A DNA stretch of 38,379 bases from an uncultured Bacteroidota bacterium (GCA_903910765.1 CAIWBA010000016.1:1-38379), one strand, 5' to 3'; positions 30,309 to 38,379 are shown, numbered from the stretch's first letter. The notes: a model not told the origin generated them from the letters alone. Numbers and translations are program-made.

Positions 30309-33179
30309 TTAATTTGTAATTAAAAGTTTATTTATTTTTTGTTTTTGGTTTAAAGTGATGGATATAAAATACATGCCCGGCATTTGCATGCTTGCATTTT
30401 TATTAATAATAAATTGTTGACTCCCCTTTTGCTTGTAGCCAGTATACAACACACCGCAATCATTTCCATTCATATCATAAGCATGTATGCTTAATTGACC
30501 GCTTTCCGTTAACTGATAATTGATGGTGGCACTTGTTCTTAAAGGATTAGGGGTAATGGTCACTGGAATTTTTAATTCAGGCATATCCGGATTCAATACA
30601 TCGGTGATGGTCACCGTAGAAATATTTTTATTTGCATACACATAATACTCTCCAGGTTGCAAAGTAATAGAAGCCGAACCGCCCACCACAGATTGGTACT
30701 TATTAGTATAAATACTGTACCAAATGCCATCAGATGGGAAAGGCACATTCGCTGTAGCAGGATTAACATCAAAATTACCCAATACTACTAATTTTATAGA
30801 GTCCCCATTTAATTGCATTGATTTTACAACACCAGTGGAGGTAACTGTATATTTATTTGAAATGAAGTCGTTCGTATAGGATGGGTTATTTCTCAATTTT
30901 AAAAATTGTGCATAGGCATTATACAAGCCTTTTCGATTGGTGTTCGCTAAATAATCCCACTTAATTGGTTTCATTGATAAACGACAATTATTATTCACTG
31001 ACAAATCGGTACAAGTATTAATAGAATAATCATACCCCAATTCCCCAAATTGCCACATGGTTTTTGGTCCAGGCGTTAAAGCCCAAAACGCAGCGGCCAT
31101 TTCATTACGCTTTAACCCAGTAGCCAAATCACGCGTCGAATAAGCGCCGCTTGTATTTCCATACATGGTATTCTTATACATTAATCTTTCTTCATCATGG
31201 CTTTCAATATAGGTGACCAAATGTTGTTGATTCCAACCACGACCATTTGCAAATGCATTAGTAAATGATGCATCCGTAGTAAAACCCATGGTCGCTTGAT
31301 TAAAATTATAATTTGCATTGCCCCACAATAACATACCATAATCCGCCAATTCCTTTTCCTCGGTGTTGTCTGCAAAATGTTCTAAAATGCAATAGCTATT
31401 GGTAGATGCCTTTTGCATGGTATCATAAATATTTTTCCAAATGGTAATACGAGATGCATCATACGCACCCCAAGCATTGACGTCTGTTGGATTATTTTTT
31501 TGCGTAAAGCCTTTGGACAAATCCCATCTAAAGCCATCTATATGATATTGTGTTAGCCAATGTTTAACCACATTCGAAACTAGTTGCTTGGTTGCAGGAG
31601 ATTCATGATTAAAATCATTACCTACATTAAAAGGATGTTTTGCAGCTGTATTTAACCAAGGATTGTTTGCAGCAGGAGCACTTGCCTTACTATCCCAATA
31701 CATTTGTGCTAGAGGAGAAGATCCAAACACATGATTTAAAACCATATCCATGATCACCGCAATCCCTTTGGCATGAGCTGAATCAATAAATTCCTTAATC
31801 GCTAGTTCAGTGCCATAAAATTTATCAGGGGCAAAAAAGAAACTTGAATTATACCCCCAACTATCATTCCCCTCAAATTCTGAAAACGGCATAAGCTCAA
31901 TAGCATTAACACCTAATTTTTTTAAATAGTTCAAACTATCCTTTAATGTTTGGAAATTTTGCTTTTGAACAAAGTCGCGCAAAAGCAACTCATATATAAT
32001 TAAGTTCTTTTTATTAGGTCTTACAAATCCCGCATCCTTCCACTGGTATTTGGGCTTGGCAGTTTGCAAGATGCCTACAATACCTGTTGTTTTACCCGTT
32101 GGATAGGCTTTTAAATTCGGGTAAGTAGCTGCAGGAATACCCGCATCATTATTTGGGTCTAATATTTTTTCAGTGGTATAATCAGCCACTCTTAAATTAT
32201 CATCAATCAAATATTGATAAGCATATTCTTGTCCGGCTTTTAAACCATTAATTTTTATCCAGAAACGTGCACTATCTTTTGTCATGTTCATGACATCTGC
32301 TAAAGTGGGTGTCCAATTATTAAAATCACCCATTACAGTAACACTCGTTTTTTTGGGGGCATATAAAACCAAGGTGACTGATGTATCACCCGCATGATAA
32401 TTGATACCATCGCTAACACCTGTAGGCAAATCCTTAATTGAAATAGCACCCGCTACTAAAAAACCCAAAGAATCTTTTGAAGTTGTTGAACCATTATCAC
32501 CGACCACCAACACTTTTTGTGTACCTAATCGATTAATAATTTTAAAAGCCGATAATGAACTTGTATTGGTCATCGACTTTAACAAAGTGTCATTGAAATA
32601 AATGGATAAATTTGCGTCAGCACTCGCCTTTGCATTGATAAATAAAGTATCTCCTAAACCTTTTTTAATTGCTTCAAATTGAGGCTGGTAAAGTGGTTGC
32701 AGAAATGGCGTATCAATTTTAACTTGAAATTGATTATCCACCACTGATAAAAACATATCTGAATTATCTTCATTCGCTAGTTTAACACCAGCGACTGTTC
32801 TGAATAAAATGGCAATTTTTAATATTTTTTCTGAAGCATCCGTGATACCAAAAAATGCTCTTAAGTTTCCTGGAATCGTATAAGTCCATTTATTATTTCC
32901 AATCGAAGTACATTTAATTCTTGCATCTGTTCCACCCCAAACTGAAAAACTAGGCACATATTTCCATGCACTACTATTGGCGCTTAAGTTGGTAATGACG
33001 CCAATATGCACATAAACATCGCCGGTAAAATTTTGTAAATTTTTATTTCCTTTATTTGCATCAGCGGTAATCAAAACATTGCTGCTCGACTCCAAAATAA
33101 AATTTGGATCGGTTTTTAATAGCTGCCCATTGGCATTCATCACTGTTGTTAAACAAAACAAAGCAATTAGTTTTTTCAT
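30309..33179 (-). CDS. Secreted GH13 alpha-amylase with CBM48-like domain and T9SS sorting domain
   Basis: GH13 enzymes cut alpha-1,4-glucans. The 956-residue protein has a signal peptide without lipobox, an N-terminal beta domain of uncertain family (about 25-155), a CBM48-like module (about 258-345, with VMGDFNNWTP) and a GH13 barrel (about 390-765). Catalytic residues are visible: D553 in DGFRWDLS, E600 in CILEHF and D662 in ESHDEERL, plus the VLNH motif. The last 80 residues (TPNPLRTSATINY onward, ending KINKLLITN) are a type A T9SS C-terminal sorting domain, so the enzyme should be exported by PorSS and fixed to the surface or released. It heads the operon with susC, susD and susE/F. It fills the SusG role but uses a different export route. 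Confidence 0.92.
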   Translation of the reverse strand: MKKLIALFCLTTVMNANGQLLKTDPNFILESSSNVLITADANKGNKNLQNFTGDVYVHIGVITNLSANSSAWKYVPSFSVWGGTDARIKCTSIGNNKWTYTIPGNLRAFFGITDASEKILKIAILFRTVAGVKLANEDNSDMFLSVVDNQFQVKIDTPFLQPLYQPQFEAIKKGLGDTLFINAKASADANLSIYFNDTLLKSMTNTSSLSAFKIINRLGTQKVLVVGDNGSTTSKDSLGFLVAGAISIKDLPTGVSDGINYHAGDTSVTLVLYAPKKTSVTVMGDFNNWTPTLADVMNMTKDSARFWIKINGLKAGQEYAYQYLIDDNLRVADYTTEKILDPNNDAGIPAATYPNLKAYPTGKTTGIVGILQTAKPKYQWKDAGFVRPNKKNLIIYELLLRDFVQKQNFQTLKDSLNYLKKLGVNAIELMPFSEFEGNDSWGYNSSFFFAPDKFYGTELAIKEFIDSAHAKGIAVIMDMVLNHVFGSSPLAQMYWDSKASAPAANNPWLNTAAKHPFNVGNDFNHESPATKQLVSNVVKHWLTQYHIDGFRWDLSKGFTQKNNPTDVNAWGAYDASRITIWKNIYDTMQKASTNSYCILEHFADNTEEKELADYGMLLWGNANYNFNQATMGFTTDASFTNAFANGRGWNQQHLVTYIESHDEERLMYKNTMYGNTSGAYSTRDLATGLKRNEMAAAFWALTPGPKTMWQFGELGYDYSINTCTDLSVNNNCRLSMKPIKWDYLANTNRKGLYNAYAQFLKLRNNPSYTNDFISNKYTVTSTGVVKSMQLNGDSIKLVVLGNFDVNPATANVPFPSDGIWYSIYTNKYQSVVGGSASITLQPGEYYVYANKNISTVTITDVLNPDMPELKIPVTITPNPLRTSATINYQLTESGQLSIHAYDMNGNDCGVLYTGYKQKGSQQFIINKNASMQMPGMYFISITLNQKQKINKLLITN

Positions 33180-33213
33180 TTATCAAGCAATCAAATTCAG
33201 CAATCGTAGTAAT

Positions 33214-33228
33214 GTGTATATTTTACAC
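33214..33228. promoter_or_regulatory. Palindromic box 1, GTGTA-N5-TACAC
   Basis: A perfect 5-bp dyad with spacer TATTT. It lies about 8-22 nt downstream of the predicted transcription start of the amylase operon. Confidence 0.5.
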
Positions 33229-33250
33229 ACTTGTAATTTATCAAAAATAG

Positions 33251-33265
33251 GTGTAAAACATACAC
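33251..33265. promoter_or_regulatory. Palindromic box 2, GTGTA-N5-TACAC
   Basis: A perfect 5-bp dyad with spacer AAACA, next to the -7 element on its upstream side. Its reverse complement matches box 1 at 14 of 15 bases; the centres are 37 bp apart. Confidence 0.5.
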
Positions 33266-33292
33266 ATATAATCATATTTATTATATGTGTAT
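33260..33292. repeat. 13-bp inverted repeat in the Sus control region
   Basis: 33260-33272 and 33280-33292 are perfectly complementary around a 7-nt loop. It shares its left arm with box 2, ends in GTGTA on the right, and could be a further operator or a cruciform-forming AT-rich site. Confidence 0.5.
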
Positions 33293-33477
33293 ATGTAAAT
33301 CATTGTTAATATATTATTTAACAAAATCATCACCCTGTATTATATTATCGTTAACAATAAATATGGGGCATTCCTCCGTCAAATGCTACAAGCACAAAAA
33401 TTTAAAATAACAAGTGTTAGTTATACGATGCAAAGATAATAATTGAGAATGGTTTACAAAATATTTTGTACCCTTCT

Positions 33478-34854
33478 CTATTTTCCAATACAGAATTTGG
33501 AGAAAATAAAATCCAATTGATCTTCGCTAGTTATTTCACCCGTAATGGTGCCTAAATAATGTAGGGCTTGTCGAATATCTAACGCGAGTAAATCGCCCGT
33601 AACATTTTGCATTAACCCTGTTTCAACATCATTCAATGCAAGTAATAATTTTTTTAAGGAACTCACATGTCTCGCATTCGTAACAATCGTACCTTCTTTT
33701 TTTAATTGATCTCCAATCACTTTTTGCGTGATGGCTTGTGTTAATGCTTCAATATTATTTTTATCTCTTGCAGAAATGAAAACAATATTTTTAAATTTAT
33801 TAAAATTATTTACAACATCCGATGTAGTCAAATCCATTTTATTTCCCACCAATATAATTTTATCTAAGCCAATCTCTTTTTCCCAGGCATGAATTTGTTC
33901 GGGGCTTGTGGCGTTTACATCAAATAAAGCAATCACAATATCTGCTTGAATAATTTTTTCTTTACTCTTATCAATACCCATCTGTTCAATTACATCTCCG
34001 GTTTGCTGCCTGATACCAGCTGTATCAATTAACTTATACAATACGCCATCTATATTTAATAGCTCTTCCACGGTATCCCTGGTAGTTCCTGGAATTTCAC
34101 TTACTAAGGCTCTTTGTTCATTTAATAAAGTATTTAATAAGGTAGATTTTCCTGCATTGGGTTTTCCAACAATGGCCACTTGCACCCCATTCTTTATTAC
34201 GTTTCCTAACTTGAAAGATTCCAAAAGAATATTTGTTTTCAATTGCATCTGTTGCACTAAAACTTCTAACTCCTTTTTATTTGCAAATGCGACATCTTCC
34301 TGTGAAAAGTCAAGTTCCAATTCAATTAATGCCGAAAATTTAATTAGCTTTTCACGCATTAATTTTAAATCATCCGAAAATCCACCCTTTAAATTATACA
34401 AAGCTGCTTGACGGGATGCTTCTGTATTACTCGCAATTAAATCTGCGACCGCTTCGGCTTGTGTTAAATCTAATTTGGCATTTAAAAATGCCCTTTGTGT
34501 AAATTCACCAGGCTTTGCTAATCTGGCACCTTGTTGAATCATTAATTGTAATAAACTATCCTGAATAAAAGGGGAACCATGGCAGGAAATTTCAACCACC
34601 TCCTCACCTGTATAAGATTTTGGTGCGCGATATAATGTGACCACTACTTCATCAATCACGATATTGTCAAATTCAATTTTACCAAAATGAACGGTATGCG
34701 TTTTTTGTTGCAATAAATTTTTCTTTGGAAATACATCATTTACAATTTCAATTGCTTTTACACCACTTAATCTTATTACAGCAATAGCGCCAATGCCTGG
34801 CGCAGTAGCCAAGGCAACAATCGTATCATTCCAATTACTTATATTTTCGCGCAT
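33478..34854 (-). CDS. mnmE: tRNA modification GTPase MnmE (TrmE)
   Basis: MnmE, with MnmG, modifies the wobble uridine (U34) of several tRNAs to cmnm5U or related forms. The 458-residue protein has the N-terminal folate-binding domain (TIVALATAPGIGAIAVIRLSG opening), a helical domain interrupted by the G domain with GKPNAGKST, DTAGIR and NKMDL motifs, and the C-terminal FCIGK ending whose Cys is a family hallmark. The ATG at 34854 is chosen; a TTG two codons upstream lies in a TACCTTTG element (34865-34858). That element ends only three bases before the ATG, so a leaderless mRNA is possible. It is not linked to mnmG here and is downstream of the tonB operon terminator. Confidence 0.96.
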   Translation of the reverse strand: MRENISNWNDTIVALATAPGIGAIAVIRLSGVKAIEIVNDVFPKKNLLQQKTHTVHFGKIEFDNIVIDEVVVTLYRAPKSYTGEEVVEISCHGSPFIQDSLLQLMIQQGARLAKPGEFTQRAFLNAKLDLTQAEAVADLIASNTEASRQAALYNLKGGFSDDLKLMREKLIKFSALIELELDFSQEDVAFANKKELEVLVQQMQLKTNILLESFKLGNVIKNGVQVAIVGKPNAGKSTLLNTLLNEQRALVSEIPGTTRDTVEELLNIDGVLYKLIDTAGIRQQTGDVIEQMGIDKSKEKIIQADIVIALFDVNATSPEQIHAWEKEIGLDKIILVGNKMDLTTSDVVNNFNKFKNIVFISARDKNNIEALTQAITQKVIGDQLKKEGTIVTNARHVSSLKKLLLALNDVETGLMQNVTGDLLALDIRQALHYLGTITGEITSEDQLDFIFSKFCIGK

Positions 34855-34857
34855 ATG

Positions 34858-34865
34858 CAAAGGTA
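34858..34865 (-). promoter_or_regulatory. -7 element (TACCTTTG) immediately before mnmE
   Basis: A perfect TAnnTTTG match three bases upstream of the ATG; no other candidate lies between mnmE and the tonB terminator. No -33 TTG at normal spacing. Confidence 0.4.
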
Positions 34866-34925
34866 ACTTTTTGAAATTTATTTTCTGCGCTAATAATTAT
34901 GACCCTCTATTAATTTATTAGCGTG

Positions 34926-34964
34926 CAAAAAAAAATCCTTCCCGATGAAATCGAGAAGGATTTT
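34926..34964 (-). terminator. Terminator of the exbB-exbD-exbD-tonB operon
   Basis: A 15-bp stem with one mismatch (34932-34946 with 34950-34964) and a 3-nt loop is followed on the minus strand by a run of about nine Ts. It is 20 bp past the tonB stop codon and isolates mnmE from the operon. Confidence 0.88.
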
Positions 34965-34984
34965 ATATTTTTTATTCGTTTGAA

Positions 34985-35800
34985 TTAGTCTTCTGAAACC
35001 ATGAAAACAATGGCTTGACGATGGCGGTAAATTACATTACGACCATTTTGAACAGCTGGCTTCCATTTTGGACCTCTTTGGATTACACGAACGGCTTCAT
35101 CTTTTGTACCATATCCTGGATCATTTTCCGCTTTTACTTCAGAAATTGCACCATCTTTTGCTACGATAAAAGATACAACCACACTATATTTTCCAGTAGG
35201 GGCACCATTTTCAACTGGCAAATCCCTATTTAAGGTTCTTTCCAAATAACGAATCCAACCTTGTTGTCCACCTGGGAATTCAGCAGGTATTTGAACTACG
35301 GTGAAAATTTTATTTTCATCGTCATCCTTTGGTGCTTCCACGATAGCCGTGCTTTCAACTGGCGCAACCACACCTTCATCCTTCGTTCCCTCTTGGTTAA
35401 ATGTACCAATTTTAGTATCCTCTAATTTCTCTACTTCCTTAATTTCATCCTCTTCCTTCACTTCCTCGTCTTTTACAATCTTAGGTGGCGTGAATTTAGT
35501 GACTTCCACTTTAGGCGGTTCTTGCTTAGGCGGAGGTGGTGGTGGTGGTTCAGGTTTTTTCTCATCCTGAACATTTTCTAATGAAAGATCCACAGCAATC
35601 ACTTCTGCTTGTTTTTTCTTGATAGAATTTGATAATATAGCACCTACAGAAAGTAGCAAAGTAAGTCCCAACATACCAATCATTCCTGTTTTGATACGTT
35701 GATTGTATGTTTTGCGTAGTTCGTAAGCACCATAATCCTTATTTCTACCTTCAAAAACCAGGTCAAGAAAATCGGCGGTTAATATTTTATTTATATCCAT
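34985..35800 (-). CDS. tonB: TonB energy transducer
   Basis: TonB passes the energy of the ExbB-ExbD proton channel to outer-membrane receptors such as SusC. The 271-residue protein has the Bacteroidota N-terminal motif DLVFEGRNKDYGAYELRKTY, one membrane span (about 38-57), a seven-proline run within a Pro/Lys/Glu-rich periplasmic linker (about 82-130) and a C-terminal TonB domain (about 160-271) with KDGAISEVKAENDPGYG and RGPKWKPAVQNGR. It is the last gene of the four-gene operon, 11 bp after the second exbD, and is followed by a strong terminator. Which receptor it serves is not shown, though the nearby SusC is a candidate. Confidence 0.94.
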   Translation of the reverse strand: MDINKILTADFLDLVFEGRNKDYGAYELRKTYNQRIKTGMIGMLGLTLLLSVGAILSNSIKKKQAEVIAVDLSLENVQDEKKPEPPPPPPPKQEPPKVEVTKFTPPKIVKDEEVKEEDEIKEVEKLEDTKIGTFNQEGTKDEGVVAPVESTAIVEAPKDDDENKIFTVVQIPAEFPGGQQGWIRYLERTLNRDLPVENGAPTGKYSVVVSFIVAKDGAISEVKAENDPGYGTKDEAVRVIQRGPKWKPAVQNGRNVIYRHRQAIVFMVSED

Positions 35801-35811
35801 TTTTAATGCTT

Positions 35812-36396
35812 TTAATTGCTTGTAGGAGATTGTGAACTCTTATCAGAAATAGAAACTAGTTGCGCCTCACCTTCTGAAATATCTACTAATGCATATTTTT
35901 TAACTACATTAATAGCCATCTCATCCAAAATATCAACTACATTTTGATAATTGCAGTCAACACTAGGCTTGATAACTACTACGAAATCTTTTTCTGGATT
36001 TTCAGCGTCTCTAGAACGGCTTCTTACTTCAGCCTTCTTTTTTAATATAACATCACGAATTGAATTTTCTCCATTATAGGAAGCAGACAAAAAATTAGAA
36101 CCGTCTGATTTTAATTGCCCCTCATAATAATAGATATGATTATCCGCGCCCATCATAATAGTAAGTACGCCTGATTCCTTCGCTTTGTTTTGGTCCTCTG
36201 GGATTACTTTATCATCAGGCAAAAACAGTTTAAATGCTGTTGGCTGACTCATTGTAGTAGTGAATATAAAAAAAGTAATCAACAAAAATCCTAAATCCAC
36301 CATCGGTGTTAAATCCACACGCGTTGATAGTTTTTTTCCTTTTTTGACTCCTGGTCCTTTTTTATGGCCACCGCCCGAGGTATCTAATTCTGCCAT
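35812..36396 (-). CDS. exbD: ExbD/TolR-family biopolymer transport protein (second copy)
   Basis: ExbD is the proton-carrying partner in the ExbB-ExbD-TonB motor. The 194-residue protein has a basic, glycine-rich N-terminus, one span with the essential aspartate D34 in LTPMVDLGFLLITFF, and a periplasmic domain with an insertion around a charged RSRSRDAENPEKD segment before the DCNYQNVVDILDEM strand-helix. It is longer than E. coli ExbD (141 residues). It lies between the first exbD and tonB, with gaps of 28 and 11 bp. Its division of labour with the first copy is unknown; the two may form a heterodimer in the ExbB channel. Confidence 0.93.
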   Translation of the reverse strand: MAELDTSGGGHKKGPGVKKGKKLSTRVDLTPMVDLGFLLITFFIFTTTMSQPTAFKLFLPDDKVIPEDQNKAKESGVLTIMMGADNHIYYYEGQLKSDGSNFLSASYNGENSIRDVILKKKAEVRSRSRDAENPEKDFVVVIKPSVDCNYQNVVDILDEMAINVVKKYALVDISEGEAQLVSISDKSSQSPTSN

Positions 36397-36424
36397 ATCA
36401 GTAACTTTTTATTAGTTATAAAAT

Positions 36425-37072
36425 TTAATTATCCTGATTATCTCCGCTGATTGACTTTTTGTAAAGTTCAGATCCAACAGGGGCATTTTCAGGATTGGTT
36501 ACCATTTGGAATTTCAATAAATCGTTTTTCTTAAATGCAACAATTACATTTTTGAATGAAGGATATTTAGACACATTGTCCCCTTTTAATAAAAGGTCCA
36601 TTTTAGCGCCCGCATATGCTTCCTTCACTACTTGCATCCAAGTGATTAACTCATTATTGGTACTATCCTTACATGGTATCCCTGGTAATTGGTCTCCTTT
36701 TCTGTTTTCTTCAGGAATGGCTAAAAAAGAATTTAATCCGCTAAATGGTGCTCCAATAAATCCTGCTTTTTTAAATGCAGGAACATTGATCCCTAAATTG
36801 CGTGTTGTATTTAATGCATTCGCTACAACTTCTCTTTTTTGCTCATCATCAATCGTCAGAAATACTTTACCATCTTTATCAATCGTTATCAAAACAAAGT
36901 CCTTGCTTGGTGCAATTTTTGAAGCAACCGAACTTGGTGTCGTTACTGCAATTGCTTCCGCTGGCTTAAACTTTGTCGTTAAGATGAAGAAAGACAATAA
37001 AAGGAAAGCCACATCGCACATGGCTGTCATGTCGATATTGGTACTCTTACGAGGTAATTTGGCTCTACCCAT
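36425..37072 (-). CDS. exbD: ExbD/TolR-family biopolymer transport protein (first copy)
   Basis: This is the first of two adjacent ExbD paralogues. The 215-residue protein has a short basic N-terminus, one span with the conserved aspartate D20 in MTAMCDVAFLLLSFF, and a periplasmic domain enlarged by about 50 residues around NVPAFKKAGFIGAPFSG and the following loop. The C-terminal YPSFKNVIVAFKKND segment corresponds to the ExbD/TolR fold. It is 60 bp downstream of exbB. It is clearly diverged from its neighbour, so this is an old duplication rather than a recent one. Function as a motor subunit is inferred from family and operon. Confidence 0.92.
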   Translation of the reverse strand: MGRAKLPRKSTNIDMTAMCDVAFLLLSFFILTTKFKPAEAIAVTTPSSVASKIAPSKDFVLITIDKDGKVFLTIDDEQKREVVANALNTTRNLGINVPAFKKAGFIGAPFSGLNSFLAIPEENRKGDQLPGIPCKDSTNNELITWMQVVKEAYAGAKMDLLLKGDNVSKYPSFKNVIVAFKKNDLLKFQMVTNPENAPVGSELYKKSISGDNQDN

Positions 37073-37132
37073 TGTATAGTCTTTTAAAAATTATTAGGTG
37101 CTAACACCTAAATTAAATTACGTTGTTTTCTA

Positions 37133-37987
37133 CTATTTGTAGTTTGCTGCGAAGCTTTGAGTTAATGTGAAACCAGACTCATCGATACCATAAGTGATAC
37201 CGTCAATTCTTGTCGTGAACACATTATACATAATAATCGCAACTGCAGATGTACCAATACCTAATGCAGTATTGTACAAGGCCTCAGAAATACCTTGCGA
37301 TAATTCACGTGCTGCTTCACCACCACCTTCTTCACCTAATTTAGAGAAAGAACGAATCATACCTAATACCGTTCCGAACAAACCTAATAAGGTTGCAACA
37401 GATGCGATAGTAGATAAGAAAACTAAATTCTTCTCCAACATTGGTAATTCCAATGCAGTAGCTTCTTCAATTTCTTTTTGGATATTCAATACTTTTTGGT
37501 CTGTATCTAATTCAGTATTTGAAATCATTTCTTTGTATTTTTTCAAACCAGCGTTCATTACATTACCAACAGACCCTTGTTGCTTAGCACACTCAGCTAT
37601 AGCTTTATCCACTTCTTTATTCGCTAAATGAAATTGTACTTTACGAACAAATTGTGCAATGTTTCCTTTTCCAGCTGCTTTTTTAATTGTCATTAATCTT
37701 TCAATAACAAAAGTTAAAACGATTAATAAACTACCAATTAAAATTGGAACAACGATACCACCCTCATACATTTTAGTAAATGTTCCTTTTGGTCCTTTGT
37801 GCGAAGGCCAAAATCCACCATTCGGATCAGGAGTTGTGAAATTACTAGCGTTACCTAGCACAAAACGCCAAATAACATAACCTGCTACGATACACACGAT
37901 AGGTGCAAGTGTAGCAACCAAATTTCCGCCTTCTTGAGGCTGTGCAGCGCTCTTAGCTGTTGCAGTTGATTTTGAAAGATCAGCCAT
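37133..37987 (-). CDS. exbB: ExbB/TolQ/MotA-family proton channel
   Basis: ExbB forms the pentameric inner-membrane channel that houses ExbD and drives TonB. The 284-residue protein has an additional N-terminal span (about 26-44) before the standard three: about 75-95, then the paired C-terminal spans with the family signature LLGLFGTVLGMIRSFSKL and the NTALGIGTSAVAIIMYNVF segment. The cytoplasmic part between has the usual charged helices. It is the first gene of exbB-exbD-exbD-tonB. No convincing TAnnTTTG element was found in the 231-bp upstream gap, which it shares with a divergent gene. Confidence 0.93.
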   Translation of the reverse strand: MADLSKSTATAKSAAQPQEGGNLVATLAPIVCIVAGYVIWRFVLGNASNFTTPDPNGGFWPSHKGPKGTFTKMYEGGIVVPILIGSLLIVLTFVIERLMTIKKAAGKGNIAQFVRKVQFHLANKEVDKAIAECAKQQGSVGNVMNAGLKKYKEMISNTELDTDQKVLNIQKEIEEATALELPMLEKNLVFLSTIASVATLLGLFGTVLGMIRSFSKLGEEGGGEAARELSQGISEALYNTALGIGTSAVAIIMYNVFTTRIDGITYGIDESGFTLTQSFAANYK

Positions 37988-38218
37988 GATTCAATTGATT
38001 TTAGTTTAAAATTATTTTTTAAATTCGCCCTTGATAATTACGAACCCCATTTTCTCTTAAAATGTATATTAATAGTTATTAAGGGCTTACAAAATAGGTA
38101 ATTTATTGGTCCAAACAAATTTCCAAGTATTTTTTTATTATAAAGTTTTACAAAAAACCATCCGTGTCCCGAAACTTGTATATTTACTATTCTATTTTAA
38201 TAACTAATAATGTTTAAT

Positions 38219-38379
38219 ATGAAAAAAATCATGCTCGTTTTTGGCCTATTTGTTATGATACAAAGTCAGGTTCAAAGTCAACGCCCAGGCGGTCCTAGAC
38301 CCGATCAAATGCCAGGCCAACGCCCTGATACAAGTGGCGTAAAAAAGGATATTCCGCCAGTAAAAACCGGCCCCAAAGC
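38219..38379 (+). CDS. N-terminal fragment of a secreted protein, runs off the window
   Basis: Only the first 53 codons are present. They encode a lysine start, a hydrophobic core (IMLVFGLFVMI) and a likely cleavage site near QSQVQSQ, followed by a Pro/Gly/Gln/Asp-rich low-complexity stretch and then KKDIPPVKTGPK. An in-frame ATG at 38210 is an alternative start. The lead-in resembles that of large Bacteroidota zinc-dependent metalloproteases of the DUF5117/DUF5118 type, whose mature domain opens after a similar linker, but too little sequence is present to be confident. It is divergent from exbB. Confidence 0.6.
   Translation, partial: MKKIMLVFGLFVMIQSQVQSQRPGGPRPDQMPGQRPDTSGVKKDIPPVKTGPK

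Larger units (their letters stand above)
33180..33477 (-). promoter_or_regulatory. Control region of the amylase-susCDE operon
   Basis: This 298-bp AT-rich gap between mnmE and the amylase holds no gene. A TATTTTTG -7 element is at 33249-33242, 62 nt before the amylase ATG, giving a longer leader than other genes here. It is flanked by two GTGTA-N5-TACAC palindromes (33214-33228 and 33251-33265) and by a larger 13-bp inverted repeat (33260-33272 with 33280-33292). The positions, just downstream of the expected start and between -33 and -7, suit operator sites. No regulator gene (SusR, HTCS, LacI or AraC type) is in the window. Confidence 0.55.

Noticed and set aside
33180-33477. AT-rich inverted repeats considered as a CRISPR leader, attachment site or origin
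   Set aside because: There are no regular spacers, no integrase and no replication genes nearby; the position before the amylase fits an operator region better.
36495-37079. 194-codon open frame opposite the first exbD
   Set aside because: It mirrors the ExbD reading frame and shows no domain or start signal.

Overview
The window is a 38.4 kb AT-rich piece of chromosome from a member of the Bacteroidota, most likely family Chitinophagaceae. The evidence is a SusC/SusD/SusE-F polysaccharide locus, a type IX secretion C-terminal domain, GldF/GldG, a MurF-alanine racemase fusion, a two-domain (not full-length) transketolase, and many upstream TAnnTTTG elements of the Bacteroidota sigma factor with weak Shine-Dalgarno sequences. 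No rRNA, tRNA, CRISPR array, transposase, integrase or phage gene was seen. The window looks like stable core chromosome with one accessory carbohydrate locus.

Layout: 1-2.6 kb holds an EamA-type exporter converging on frr, then a lone transketolase N-terminal subunit with its own promoter and terminator. 2.7-6.1 kb holds rbfA with a LolC/FtsX-type permease (minus), divergent from an MsbA-type ABC exporter (plus). 6.1-17.2 kb is a long minus-strand block: gldF-gldG fusion, terC, murF-alr, lspA, ileS and a DksA-like protein with a histone H1-like lysine/alanine/proline tail. 17.3-19.5 kb is the iscS-iscU-iscA iron-sulfur operon, divergent from methylmalonyl-CoA epimerase. 20-22.3 kb is acpP-fabF-rnc, followed by a small YcxB-like membrane protein.

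23.1-33.2 kb is the accessory part: a lipoprotein GH53 endo-galactanase (plus) converging on a starch-type polysaccharide utilisation operon that reads GH13 alpha-amylase (T9SS-secreted), susC, susD, susE/F on the minus strand. The 298-bp control region before the amylase (33180-33477) carries a promoter flanked by two matching palindromes. 33.5-38 kb holds mnmE and an exbB-exbD-exbD-tonB operon that could energise the SusC receptor. The window ends in the first 53 codons of a secreted protein.

Most notable: the SusD homologue has a roughly 100-residue insertion resembling the SusE/F starch-binding repeat encoded next door; the isoleucyl-tRNA synthetase carries GIHH in place of the class I HIGH motif, a change linked to high mupirocin resistance; the amylase promoter carries paired GTGTA-N5-TACAC boxes; and a decayed duplicate of the iscS 3' end sits between iscS and iscU. 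I did not find a wholly new system; the unusual items are domain architectures and regulatory structures inside known families.
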